Both the position numbers and the translations under genes were made by a program. Under the pieces are notes generated by a model. The model was given only the letters and a program-made list of their open reading frames with translations, was not told the origin of the DNA and did not search any database. Below, one piece after another: positions 26,382 through 41,022 of a stretch of DNA of 64,000 nt (positions within the stretch are counted from its first letter, which is position 1; each line of letters starts with the position of its first letter). The DNA lies in assembly GCA_035772405.1 (NCBI GenBank), contig JAYKKM010000193.1, positions 2,937,501 through 3,001,500 of the forward strand, in the 5' to 3' direction. The stretch is from Chrysogorgia sp. JL179-B06. Lineage: Eukaryota > Cnidaria > Anthozoa > Scleralcyonacea > Chrysogorgiidae.

Positions 26382-29300
26382 CGTAAGTTACGTCAGTACG
26401 TCAGTACGTCAGTACGTACCTACGTACGTACGTACGTACGTAAGTACGTATGTGCGTAAGTACGTAAGTACGTATAAGTACGTAAGTACGTCAGTACGTC
26501 AGTGCGTCAGTACGTCAGTACGTACCTACTTAGGTACGTACGTACCTAAGTAGGTACATAGGCACAAACGTGCTGCGTATGCAGTGTTTTGGATATTGTA
26601 AAGCGAAAAGATGGTGAACTGCTGAGATTTTTAGCGATGAAATACTAACTTTCATCAGAGTAAGACGTGATGAAAAATGGTATGTAGGTATTTTTTAAAT
26701 TTTATTGTACGTTTTGCCACATTTAAGTAGAGTAAAATAGAATAGAGTAGGAGCTAAAATAATGTATAAATATTATAATAAACGAGGCAGGGTGGCTGTA
26801 ACAGTACGGGCCAATTACTGCTGTCAAATGAAACAGAAAAACTGATACAACTAGTGATATATATGTTACATTGTTACTAATTACAGCAGTAGATTGATTC
26901 GGCGAGGCCATTTCTGGCAAATTTATGTCCACGACATGGGGTTCTTCGGGTTGTAGAGGTGGATTGATGCTGCCTTGTAGTATGATAGAGCATCGCGTTT
27001 CAACTTATTAGTATATCAGTTGGAATGTATGTAGGTAGGTAGGTAGATATCTAGGTATGTCTATCAGTTGTTATACTATGTATTCCAATTGATATGAGTT
27101 ATTCTGCAGCTAGATATCAGCTTATATTCTATTAGTAATGAAAAAAACAAAATGGCGGAATTTTTAGCAAATGTGAATGAGCAATAAATCAGGTATTTAC
27201 ACAACAGCAAAAATAACTTATAAAGACAACGATATAAGACAAAAATATAAGACAACGGCAAAAATAACTAAAAATACTATGTAAATATCGAAGAAATAAA
27301 TACCAAGTCCTATTCAGAGAAAATGATATCTTCAGTCTTCACTATATAGTGAATATATCATTTTTATTTTCAGAGGTTAAGTTATCATCATGGCTATATA
27401 TCATCGATTTCATTATAAATTTATAATAGACAAAACATTACATGCCCGCTTGGAGATACGAAATATATCTTCTCGTGACAATATTTCTCACCCGTTTGCT
27501 TCGCTCACTCGTGCGAGATACCAACACTCGAAGATAACATTCGTATCTCCGCAGAGACATGTAATATCTTCTATATAGCCAACTCGAGCTCATGGTTTTG
27601 TTAATTAGATTACCTGAATAAAACATTCCGTCTTTTTATTTTTTATTTCTAATGGTATATTTGCTTATAGCTCGTTGTATATGAGAACCATTCAGATTGC
27701 AGAATACCTGTAGCTCATATTTGGTGGATATGTCTATATTATAACAGATAGACAGCTAGATCGCAGATATATGGCAAAGTGAAAAGGTGGTAAACTGCCA
27801 AGATTTTTAGTGACGAAATACTGACGTTTCGAGCGGAGCCCTTCATCAGAGTAAGACCTTATACAATACATGTACACCAGAGTAAGGACTTATACTCTGA
27901 TGAAGGGCTCCGCTCGAAACGTCAGTATTTCGTCACTAAAAATCTTGGCAGTTTACCACCTTTTCACTTTGCTATATATCCAAAACACTGTCTACGCAGC
28001 ACTCTATCTGCGATCTAAGTGTAGTAAAAAAGTAGCTGGCTTACAGGTACTGCAGGCCTGGAGATATGTAGGCTTTAATTTATTTTGTTTATTTTAAGAA
28101 ATTTCGAATTATTTTATGTCAAAATTGTTTTGATATAATGATTACAATCTGTTTTGGCATTTTATCTGTTCAAAATAGGGAGAATCTGGATCTATCGGAC
28201 GAAAAGGAGAGGGAGGGAAGAAAGGAGGAAAGGTATCACAGAGCAAACTAAAATGTTATACTATAATTTCAAGGAGTTAATTCACCAAAAGAGTTACTCT
28301 ATCACCAAAAACAGCGAAACTCTTTAAGAGTAGAATTAACTCCTTGAAATTGGGATGTGTGTTGTTATCAATAATATGACGGTCACGTCGGAATAATTTA
28401 TTTCAAGAAAGACGTTTAACTCTTTCCTGACCGGCACAGTCAAAATGGGTCGTAGAAGACCCGCAAAGTCGTCAATCGAAAAACACGGCACACGGTAACG
28501 CAAGATTAAAAATTGAAATTCAACAAGCGCCAGGAACATGAGATCCACTTACACGCCAAGTTTGATTTGATTTCATAAACAAATCTGCGATTGGTGGCAT
28601 TTTGAGTTTTCCAAATGCTACGCGGGCGTGCAAGATGGCCTTTTCTAGAAAAATGTAAATTTTTCAACCTGATTTATGAAAATTAATGCTAATTTATATT
28701 AACATAATGTGTTTTGTTCCGGAAATTTAAAAGCACAAGTAAAAGCCGGTTTATTGGGCTTTCAGAAAATGTATAGCTTTCGCAACAGTTATGGTTATTT
28801 CAAGAGATATCAATAGAACAAAGGGGTGGTTCAAATTTGGATGTTTTTCAGCCTGTCAGGAAAGAGTTAATCTCGATTATCCCTACTGGGTAGTAATGAT
28901 AGACGATTAGAACTAATCGTTCATCATACATTATTTATGAGGGACGATTACTGCTAGTCACCACTCATTGATAATCATCAGGACGACAAAGGCAAGTTCC
29001 ACACAGCTATATCGTTGTTGAAAACGACCCCGTGAGAAATATCGCAAATCTAAGGAATTCAAGGTATAATTTAAGATATTCGAATCAACACAATCAGATA
29101 AAAGGTTTTGTAATTTATCTCGCTTACAGTTTAGATCGACAATGCGTACATGTTTTAGTTTATTTCCTTGGTAACCGTAATATTAGTACAAAGTAACACC
29201 ATGACATTTCGGAATATTAGTGATTAAATGTAACCTCAAGCCTCGGAAGGATTTGTGAAAGTCTATGTCCACAAACCCTTCCTCGGCTTACCATGCTATT

Positions 29301-30209
29301 ATTAAAATTGTTCACTGTTTTAGAATGAATGAATGAACACTATTTTTAATATGTAGGGTAGTCGTGGTGAACAAGGTCAGATAGGACCTTCTGGACACAG
29401 TGGAAATTTGGTAAGTGCACGCGTAAGGCCGGGGCGGTACGTGGGTGCATGTTATATCTGGTAAACTTTGAAATTAAGAGATTGTTCATGGTTTGGTGGG
29501 AAGCTGGGAGAGCATGAAGAAAACGTTTCTCGAGGCGATAGCCGACATTGCTTGAATGCACTCCAAACTTAATAAGTGCACGACATAACTCGGCGGAGCA
29601 CGGCGAACCTTGAACCACTTCTTTTATAACAGAATAAGACAAAATAATAAAAACAACCTTTACTTGCGTTGATTAAAAATATGCCGAAACATTTCTGAAG
29701 ATTTTTCCATGTTCCAGCGAGAAATGCAATAGCACGATATGCGATTAGAAGCGGCGTTATGCTACTACTACTACTACTACTACTTCTACTACTACTACTA
29801 CTTCTACTACCACCCATCACTACTCCTACTGCTCCTGCTCATACTCCAACCCGAACTCTACTGCTACTGCTGTTACTGCTGCTCCTGCTCCTACTCCTAT
29901 TACTACTACTGTTACTATTGCTATTGCTATTGCTATTGCTATTGCTATTGCTATTGCTATTGCTATCTACTACTACTACTACTACTATTTATTTCAAACA
30001 ATAATACAAGTTGACGGGACTAACTTAAGACTTAACTTATGGCAAGATATAACATACAAGAAAATGCTTAACTATATAGTGTTGATAAAATAACCAGAGG
30101 GTTATAAAATGATCAATAATAGTTTGTAAGTAGTTCAATTAATAAAGTCAATTAGTCCACAAGCACATCGGTCGGCTGTGGAACATGTACTACTACTACT
30201 ACTACAACA

Positions 30210-30287
<78 letters not shown>

Positions 30288-33200
30288 GCTACTGCTACTG
30301 CTACTACCGCTACTACCGCTACTACCGCTACTACCGCTACTACCGCTACTATACCGCTACTATACCGCTTCTACCGCTCCTACCGCTCCTACCGCTTCTA
30401 CCGCTTCTACTGCTACTGCTACTGCTACTGCTACTGCTACTATTACTATTACTATTCTATTACTTTTACTACTATTACTACTCTACTACTAATAATAATG
30501 GTTTTCATTGTATAAAATAAAGATATATATCTTATGTTACAGGTATAACAAATATAATATGTATACAATGTAAAAAAAGTTACAATTGAAAATGTAGCAA
30601 TAGAGATATTAGCAATAACGAGTATTACAATAAACATATCCCTACATATGTTTATATATTTATAAATATATTTATATATTATGTGTCAGACGGCTAGATT
30701 GTATTCAATTTAAATTCGATTTATTTCGAAATATACGACTTAGCTAGTTGGAATATAGTAGTTTGTCGCTCTGAAAATGCTCGTAACATATTTTAAAGGT
30801 GCCGTCCAGTCCGTTCTGCGCATGTCCACGTTTCTGTTTACATCGTTTGTTTACATTGCATTATATAAACATTGAACATGAAGTATTGCGGATTTTTTTC
30901 CACGCTTGAGCTTTTCTGCTTAAAAAGCGTGTTATAAGAAGCTGTTCTGTTCCTAAACGTGGATAATATATCAAACTACCTTACTACCCTCGAGTTTCGC
31001 CACCTTTGACGAATACTCGCTTTCGAATTTTCGCAAATCTATTCCTTTAAAGTTTGTTGACATATGAGGTCCCCAACGTTTGAAATATCACACATGCGCA
31101 GAACGGACTGGATGGCACCTTTAAAAGTTGAATAAACCATGTAAAGAATCCGCCATTTTGAATATTTCCGTGACGTCTGTGCCGAGAAGTGTTGTATTTC
31201 GTACTTTTGTGCCAGCTATCGTGGGACTATGTATTACCCAGTTTGTGTTGTAATAGTGATTTCTAAAATAACGTTTAGTGGAAGCTTAATTTCTTTTTAT
31301 TTCCGCAAACACTGACAGCTTTACAGCACATGACGTCACAGATCATGTGACAGAGAACCTTAATTCACCTTTAATACGCGATACGAGCATTTTTACAACC
31401 TCAAACTACGATATTTCAGTTCAAACTATTTCAGTTATAACCAGCTGTATACTTGCGCGTATAATTATATTATTCCTCCTTATTTGGTGCGGAGTTTTTT
31501 CTGTTGCCCCGTGGAGGGTACATTGCCTTGTTCGCCACTGAGTCACAATGATCATTATATTGTTATATAGTTAGTGTCAAAGTTCAATTTTTCTGTTTTC
31601 CGATTGGACAAAAGCGTATCACGTGCCGGTCCGCAAAACGTCGTGTTTACTGCATTGCCCTGGCAACGAGGCAACCGGTCCATAACAGAACATTTATTGA
31701 CCGGTCCACAATAGAATGGGTGCAGTGCGCATGCGCGTCAACCGTGAAGTTCCAAAGTTTAGTTTTGGTTTCAAAGTTCACTCCAATAACCGGTGAATTA
31801 TTCATACTTTGACACTAATATACTATATAACAAAACACTTATTTACTGAGACCTCGGGAAAGCAGTGTGTTTTGTGGCCCCTCGACCGCCGTTGTTGCCC
31901 TCGGCTTCGCCTCGAGCAACAACGGCGGTCTCGGGTCCACAAAACACACTGTTTCCCTCGGTCTCAGTAAATAAGTGATAATTATTTACTTCAGGGTGAA
32001 AACGGACCAGCGTGGTTAGTTGTGATGGACGGCGTAAAAGGCATGAAGGTAAGCTTGATTGTCGTGGTACATGTTTTGTTTATTTTTCGCTTGGGATGTA
32101 TAATGTGATGAAATATATTGTCAAACGTTTTACGCATGCTACCTTATAACCGTGATGGGGATATTGTTCATTTAGGGAATAATGGGAAGAATTGGTATTC
32201 CAGGAAGGTCTGGAAAAGCTGGAGAAACTGTGAGTACATCAAGGTCGTGTTCTGTCATAGCTACATTTGTCTAATGCCACGTGACCGTAAATGAACCAAT
32301 GGCAGTCTGAGTGGGAAGTGTTTTCCTGGGGTTTTCGTACAAGGCAGATACTTTCTCGTACAGACGAGGTTAATGTGAGGAATTTATATGGCTTTTCGTT
32401 CATTTTCATCTCTGTTTTCGTCTTTCATTTTACGTACCTCTTCGATCTCTAGCGTGTTTTGCTTCATTTTTGCACCAGTTAGGCATTTATTCGCCGTGCT
32501 AGTTTAGATGAATAACTTTAAAGAAAAGCAAAACTGATGTTCCAGCACACTTCATTGCTCGGTATTTTCAATGAAGATCTACCTAGCTCTCTTTTACTTT
32601 CGTTCAAATCAACTCAGAGATATTCCCGCCAAAACATACCGATCTGAATATATCGATTGACACACAAGGGGAAAAGTCTTGTAATAGTATTTCTTATGGA
32701 GTAACAAAGCATTGATCTATAATTAAAATATCACAGTTGTACCCATCGTAGTTCTGATTGTGTCCAAAATATTTGGACAATTATTTTTCTAATGAAACAA
32801 AACAAACTGCGCAGTCGCTTTTTCCTTGACTCAAAGCTCATATATGACATGTTAAAGGACATTGGCAACAAAAATAACTTTTTATCTGCCTCCTCCGCAG
32901 GCTCTTCTTAATCGGGAGTGTGCAGGCTGGGCGGCGCAGGCTAGCATTAGAGCGCCAGCAATGGAAGGCGATAAAGGAAAAAAATAGAGCCGAAATCGTG
33001 TGTCGAAACTCTGCAAATTTTATCGAAACATTGCAATTTGGCTTTGGAAATGGCGAAGACGCAAAGTCGCTTGACAAACTTGCAGCTAGAGACAGGAATT
33101 GCGCCGATGCCATGTTGGTCAATATAAATAGCTCTTTGTAGGTGAAAACCGCGTGTGATTATCGAGTATTAAATAACAGCACGAGTGCTTATAACGGCGA

Positions 33201-35315
33201 TATAGCGCCGAGTGTTTTACTAGCTTCTCGAGTGCCGCATACATTGTATACGATAATCGATATATACACTGTGCAGGTGGAAATCGTTTAAACTCAGATA
33301 CGTCGGTAGTAATAGCACATAACAATATAATATAATATAATATAATATAATATAATATAATATAATATAATTTATATAATATAATATAATATAATATAAT
33401 ATAATATAATATAATATAATATAATATAATATAATATAATATAATATAATATAATATAATATAATTTATATAATATAATATAATATAATATAATATAATA
33501 TAATATAATATAATATAATATAATATAATATAATATAATATAATATAATATAATATAATATAATATAATATAATATAATATAATATAATATAATATAATA
33601 TAATACATAAATACATCAGGTACCGGACACAGAATATTACATCATTGAAATATTTAGTTTAAAAGTAGGGTTAGTATTCCTTTATTTCAGGGTTAGGACT
33701 AGTTTTTATTTGGGTTATGGTTAGGGTTTAGTTCTTGTAAAGCTTCTGAATCTTGAGAAAATAACCTTGATATGTCTATGACGTAGTCTGTGTCCATTGT
33801 GTGTCCCACCCACCCTTGTTTACAGTTTTTTTATTTTAAAAATACATTTAATATTTTATAATTGAATGTTTTGAATGACAACGTTACGCCTCCATAGTTA
33901 TGCAATTTAAACTCTATTTTGTCACTGTTTGACCTCGAATAATTTACTGTCCTAACATATTTCCTCTACAAAACGTATTAATATTCATATAAAGCAAAAA
34001 GCATACCGGTGTTTTGGCAATAGCGCGTAATGTCAACGCGAATAATTTAAAAATAATAAAAATAGTAAAAAAGTAAAAATATAATATTTTTACCGTTAAT
34101 TTAAACGTCATCGACAAAGAGCTATTTACAGTATATTGACCAATATTGCGTCGGCGCAATTCTTGTCTCTAGCTGCAAGTGCCATTTGCTGATCTCTATA
34201 TAGAGATTAGTGGTGCCATTACAGAGAACTCCATTTTGGATGTCAGTCGCTTCGCCCTTTCTCCACTTCCCGTCGTTCCTCGCGCGCCTTCCTCTCAAAT
34301 TTCCGCGCGTCCGCTCTCATAATTGGTAGGCGAGCGGCTGGCGACGAGGCAGACTTTTTATATCGAAGTATATATGACTTAGCTAGTCGGAATATAGTAA
34401 TTTCGCCCTATGAAAATGCTCGTAACTCTTAAAAGTTGAACAAACCATTTAAAAACAGACCTTTGGACCGCCATTTTGAATACAACCGTGACGTCATGTG
34501 CTGGTAAGCGTTCTATTTTTTACTGCTGTGCTACCTATGGTGGAGCCATAAGGACTAATCACGATTGCGCGTTGGCCAACACTTACCACTTTACCCAGCA
34601 CATAACGTGGTCATTTGACAGATAAACCTGATTATTTTCAAAGTGGCGGCTAAAAAGGCAGATTCATTTACCTTTAAATCTTTCCTGTACGGCCCAGTCA
34701 AAATGGATCGTACAAGACTGACGAAGTCGTGATTTGAAAAACACGGCACACGGTAACGCAAGATTAAAAATTGAACATCGACAAGCGAGATCAGACACAT
34801 GAGATCCACTCACACACCAATTTTGATTTGATTGATGGCTTTGGGAATTTTCATGATGCTACGCGGGCGTTCGAGATGGGATTTTCTAGAAAAATGAAAG
34901 TTTTTTAACCTAAATTATGATAATTAATGATAATTTACATTTATACTAACATAATGTGTCTTGGTCGGGAAATTAAAAAGCATTGGTATAAAAGTCGGTT
35001 TATTGGAATTTTAGAAAATGTATAGCTTTCGCTACAGTTATGGTTATTTCCAGAGATATTAATAAAACAAAGAGGTTGTTAAATTTTGACGTTTTTCAGC
35101 CGGACAGGAAAGAATTAATACGCGTTAAAAGCATTTTAACAAGCTCAAAATTACTATATTCAATCTATTTAAGTCTGATACTTTCATATAAAAGGTACTT
35201 TTTTGTTGCCAATGTTCGGTATCCTCGGAATCAGATATTAGAAATTTTTATAAGTTGTATTTTCCCAATTTTCTTGCTAGTGTTAATAGTTCGTTTAATA
35301 ATAATAATAATAATG

Positions 35316-35374
<59 letters not shown>

Positions 35375-35393
35375 TTTTAATTTTTTTAAATTT

Positions 35394-35467
<74 letters not shown>

Positions 35468-38400
35468 TAGAATAAAGAATAATATGGCGGCGTGTAGGGA
35501 GGTCGTGTATGATGAAGCTCTCTAAAAGTATAGTCATTACGAGCTTATCGAAAGCAAGCATGAAAGCGCCAGTGCAGTCTAAGAAAGTACTCGTGGGTAC
35601 TTTGCAACTTGTTTGAGAAGACAAGAAGGCGACTTAAAGCGAAATACATTTTTAACAAGTAATTTTATTGACATGGCTAATGAAGAACGAACCATAGTCA
35701 GAGAACTGACAACAAGCAGAGGCAGACTGAAATGGACTGAACAGATGAATACGGATATAATTGAATGTAAAAGTAAAGCAATACAACTAACTTCGATGGA
35801 AAATCCGCCTCGTAACGCAAATGGCAGGAAGAAGGGATACATGAAAATTATGAAAGAACTTTGGGATGAACTTGGATATGAGGAAAAGAACCTGACTAGC
35901 CAGAACCTACGAGATCAGGCCGCTAGGCTAGAGAAAACAACATGAAGAGTAAGGGAAACCATTAGAGAAAACGTAGGCGATAGGGATACGGAAGGAACAA
36001 ACGATGAAGAATTAAACGGCGAAGCACAGTCAAACTCAATAACAAGTACATAAAGCCGTGAACAATATTTGCATAATACATCAAGCATTGCAAACTCCCG
36101 AGAGTCCGAGCTCTTTGACAGCTAACACTGAAACAGAAAGTTGTGAACCAGATTTGCATTAATACATCACGCATGCAAACCAGCGATAATTCGAGTGATT
36201 TGATAGGTAATAGCGATACAGATGGCATTTTAAAGATAGCAAATCCAATTTTTATGGTAGGTAATCAGTCCCCAGGAGATTTAACGAACCGTTCGCTTGA
36301 TACAAGATCAAAGAAAAGACCAAGCGAAGTTGACATTGCGAATATTAACAAAGTGATTAGCGAATTTTTAAGACAGAACAGTACAATTGAACCGGTGGAA
36401 AATCCCTTCGGATTTATATGGTTAGCGAACTGTATTTTGTATGCGGTGGTCGTTGCTTTTTTGTTACATAAAGGATGGAAGAAACAAGTCAGAATACGGC
36501 GGCAATCGGAAAGAAAGAAACCAGGACAGAAAATGAAAGAAGAGTTTGAGAAAAGGGCAGGTGAAATAAGAAAGAATATATCCATAGCTAAAGCTGAGTT
36601 GGAAAGAATTATGGAAAATAGAAAAATCACGAAAAAAGGTAGAAAGAACAGAACAATGTTAGAGAAAGAATGTGGTAAGTTATCAGCAGCGAGTCTGGTA
36701 AACCACATGGAGAAGAAAAAATCAAACCTCAGAAAGCTGAAAAGAAGATATAGTAGAAGAAAGAAACAGGAGGAGACGAGAATGTTGAACACGCAGTTCC
36801 ACCACGACCCGGGTAAAGTTTACGAGAGCTTGAAGAAAATGATAGCAAAAGACGATAACAATGAGAAGCCGAAGTACGCCGAAGCAACACAAGGAAATGG
36901 AGATGACAACCAGAACGTGTTCGAAAATATAGAGGAAGCTAGTTCTTAGAAGGAGAAGGAGATACCGCAGCAACATGGTTGGAAGAAGTCAGAAGTGCTA
37001 TCAACGATCGTGTACAATGATCGTCGAGGTAGGAGAAACCTGAGCATGGCATGGATAGATGTCAAAAAGGCATACGACTCGATAGATCATGAATGGCTGA
37101 GAGAAATGATGACCCTCCACAGATTTCCGGAATGGATTGGCAGAAAGTGGTGCAGAAACTAAGTATGCGATGGAACACAAGAATATTATCGAGAACAAGG
37201 CAGGGGGACGAAACATCAGAAGTGATAAGATTCAACAAAGGTCTCCCACAAGGAGATGCATTGTGCCCAAGGCTATTCACGTTATGTACCTGTATCAACC
37301 CGATTGCTTGGAAGCTGAAAGCCACAGAGGGGTACAGATTGTCCAAACCGATCAGCACTAAGATAACGGATTTACTATACATAGATGATCTGAAGATCTT
37401 TGCTTCCTCAGAAGGCAACCTAGGAATAGTACTGAGGTCAACTAAGACAGCGATGGAAGATATTGGTCTTCAATGGAATGAGAGGAAATGCTCAGTAGTG
37501 TACGGTAAGAGAGGGGTTTGGGATACAAGTTCAACGGAGATGAAGCTTGGAGAGTCAGATGTAATTGCTAGCCTCAATAAGGGTACGCAATATAAGTTTC
37601 TGGGAGTGATGGAAAATGTTAAACAGGAGGACAATTTGGTCCTAGAGAGCGCTGCGAAAGTTTATATACAACGATTGTCGGTGATTTGGTCCAGTTCCCT
37701 ATCGGATTTAAGCAAGAGGGGATTCAGAAAAAGAATGATGCAGGAGTGGGAGGAGCGAGGGATGCCATCAATGACAGAACAAAGGATAGTTATCAGGCGA
37801 GGGCGATAAAGACGAATGAATGGTTGACTAAAGTGGAACTTGAGCAAATAGAGAGATCACTCATGAAGGAGAAAAATGTAGAGGTAGAGATTCAGAACGT
37901 GAATGAGTTACCAAATGCAGAGGAAAATACACAAGACGGCAACAACAAGTCGAACCAATTCGAAGAGAGAGAAGTCCTGGTGGAGCCCGAGGAATTAGAA
38001 GAAGATGAACGAGTAGAAGATGTGACCATAACAATTGAAGACAACATGGAGGAAGAGGATCGAAAACTGGTGAACAGGCTGCTGGAACTAATGAAAGAAG
38101 ACTGTGGTAGATATGTATGTAATTTTAAGAGATCAGACAAGTGGAAGGTTGAGATTGAAACCAGAAAGGTGAAGAGAGTATTGAAGTATATATACACGAA
38201 AGACATCACAGAAACGAATAAATTGCTTAAAGCATTATCGGTTTATGTTGCCGAGAAAATGGGGCTGAAGAAGGAGAGGAGTGATAGCAGGGGTGTTAGG
38301 GAGAAGAAAGAACCGTGGTGGAAAAGGAGGATTGAGGGAGATATCAAAAAAGGTTGCAGGCAGATATGTCGATCCTACAAAGCAAACGTAAGGGCGAATT

Positions 38401-40962
38401 AAGGAGAGAGTACAATTAGGTCCAAAGGTATGAGAATAGAATAAAGCAGTTCAGGCAGAACCGACTATTCGAGTGTGACCAGCGACGATTATATCAAGAG
38501 ATCAATGGAGACACTTCAAGCGAAACGCTTTTACCGAATGCGGAGGAAAGCAAGAAGTTCTGGAGTGACATATGGGACAAAGAGAAGAAGTATAACAACC
38601 AAGCTGAATGGCTAAAAGAGCTGAAGGAGATGAATATATTTCTCCAGCAAGAAGATGTAGTAGTTACGATAGGGAAGGTGGAGAAGCAGGTAAGGAAGAT
38701 GAGCAACTGGAAAGCAGCAGGTCCGGATGGAGTACTGAGATTTTGGATAACGAAATTGACAGGGTGCCACCAACGAATTGCGGATCAGATGAACGGAATG
38801 ATCAATGGAAGAGAGCGTACACCTGATTGTTTGACGAAGGGAAGAACAGTGCTGTGCCTGAAAGATCCAGCAAAAGGAGCTGCTGTTGACAACTTTAGGC
38901 CAATCACATGTCTCCCGTTAATGTGGAAGCTAATGACAGGGACAATGGCGGATGAGATACACACACATATGGAAGAGAACAACATCTTGGCAGAGGAACA
39001 AAAGGGTTGCAAGAGAAAGTGCCGTGGAACGAAAGACCAACTGCTTATAGACAAATCGATTCTGAGAGATTGTAAGAGAAGGCATACCAACTTTGGCGTG
39101 GATAGATTATAGGAAAGCGTATGACATGGTTCCCATTCGTGGATCCATGAATGTATTGAGATGTTCGGTATAGCGAAGAATGTCGAGGTGTTTCTGAAAG
39201 ATAGTATAAGGTGGAGAACGGAACTAACAGCATGCGTAGAGAACCTTGGTGAGGTGAGAGTAAAGAGAGAGATTTTTCAAGGAGATAGTTTATCACCACT
39301 TTTATTTATACTATATGCATGGTACCTTTGTCGTTGGTGTTGAGGAAAGTGAAGACAGGATACGAGTTCAAGGGAAAGAAAGTGAAAGTGAACCATCTAT
39401 TGTTTATGGATGATCCGAAATTGTATGGAAAGAGCGAAGAACAGGTACAGGTGTAAGCACACTGATCAACACGGTGCAATTATTTAGCGGGGATATTGGG
39501 ATGGAATTTGGAATGAAAAAATGTGGAGTGCCGATGATGAAAAGAGAGAAAGTGCAGAAAAGTGAAGGAATAGAACTGCCAAGTGGAGAAGTGATAAAGG
39601 AAATTGAGGATGATGGATACAAGTACCTTGGAATCCTGGAAATGGATGACATCCAGGAGGAGGAAATAGAAGTAAATTCAAGAAGGAGTACTTGAGGAAA
39701 TTGAGATTAGTGTAGGGCTCGAAACTGAGTGGAAGGAATAAGGTTGTGGCTGTGAATACATGGGCGATTGCTTTGTTGAGGTATGGTGTAGGTATAGAAA
39801 AGTGGAGTCAGGAAAAAGTGCAGACATTGGATAGAAAGACTAGAAAGCTTCTTACACTGCGTGGCGTGTTTCACCCAAACAGCGATGTTGATAGACTGTA
39901 TCTACCTAGAGGCAAAGGTGGAAGAGGACTTATCAGCTGTGAAATGTGTATCAGATCGGAGGAAAACAATCTGGGGTGGTATGTGAAGAAAAGTGTGGAA
40001 TCAATGCTAGTGCAGATAGGAGAAAGTGGTGTGCTGAAAACAGAAGAATGTACAGAAAAAGAGGATTATAAGAGCAAGAAGGAGAAGGAGAAGGTAGAGA
40101 GATGGGAAAACAAGGCAATGTATGGACAGTTCTATGGAGGACTGAAAGAGAATCCTGGCATCGATCAAGAAAAATCATGGTGGTGGTTACAGAAGGGAGG
40201 TTTGAAGCCAGAAACTGAGGCCCTGGTGACCATGGTGGTGGTTACAGAAGCCAGAGACTGCAGCACAGGAGCAAGCGTTGAGGACAAATACGTGAAGAAC
40301 AAGATTGACAAGACAGAGGAAGACCCATTATGCGAAAAGGGTGGTGAGAAAGGGGAGACAGTGTGGCATATTGTGAGTGGGTGTAGTACATTGTAAGTTG
40401 GCACAAACGGAGTATAAGAAGAGGCATGATGCAGTGGCAAGGATTGTGCACTGGAACATGACTGGAAACTATGGGTTGAAGAGAGCTGACAAGTGGTACG
40501 AACATGAGGCTGAGGGAGTCGTGGCGAATGAGGAGGCGAAGGTGTTGTGGGATTTTATGGTGCAGTGTGATACAAAGATCAAGCATAGAAAACCAGACAT
40601 TGTGTTGATAGACAAAAGGAAGAATAAGTGTGTGATAGTTGATGTGGCAATCCAACAGAAGATTGAGAGGTATGAGGAGTTGAGGATTGAAATTGGAAAG
40701 TTGTGGAAAATAAAGAAGGTGGATGTTGTGCCGGTGGTGATAGGAGCACTTGGATCTGTTAGCAAGAGACTCGGAAAATGGATAGAGAAACTAGACTTGC
40801 GATTAAAGATACCACAGCTACAAAAGACATCCTTATTTGGTACAGCGCACATTCTAAGAAAGGTATTGCAATAATGCAGTAAGGACGGGGCTTAGTCTTC
40901 TGGCAGTAGACAGTCCCGCTCTGAGGTATCCAGCGATAACATCCACGCTGTGCGAATTTCTC

Positions 40963-41022
<60 letters not shown>

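Noticed and set aside
29739..30520. Leu- or Tyr-rich frames at 29.7-30.5 kb
   Set aside because: CTA/CTG trinucleotide repeats, no coding signal outside them.
33119..33616. Long Ile/Leu/Tyr frames over 33.3-33.6 kb
   Set aside because: They translate a TATAA pentamer satellite; the repeat is open in several frames by chance.
35040..35525. 161-codon frame with poly-Ile
   Set aside because: Runs through the (TAA)n tract and a MITE end; low complexity.
36265..36976. Antisense frames of 175 and 84 codons
   Set aside because: Shadows of the basic LINE N-terminal region on the plus strand.
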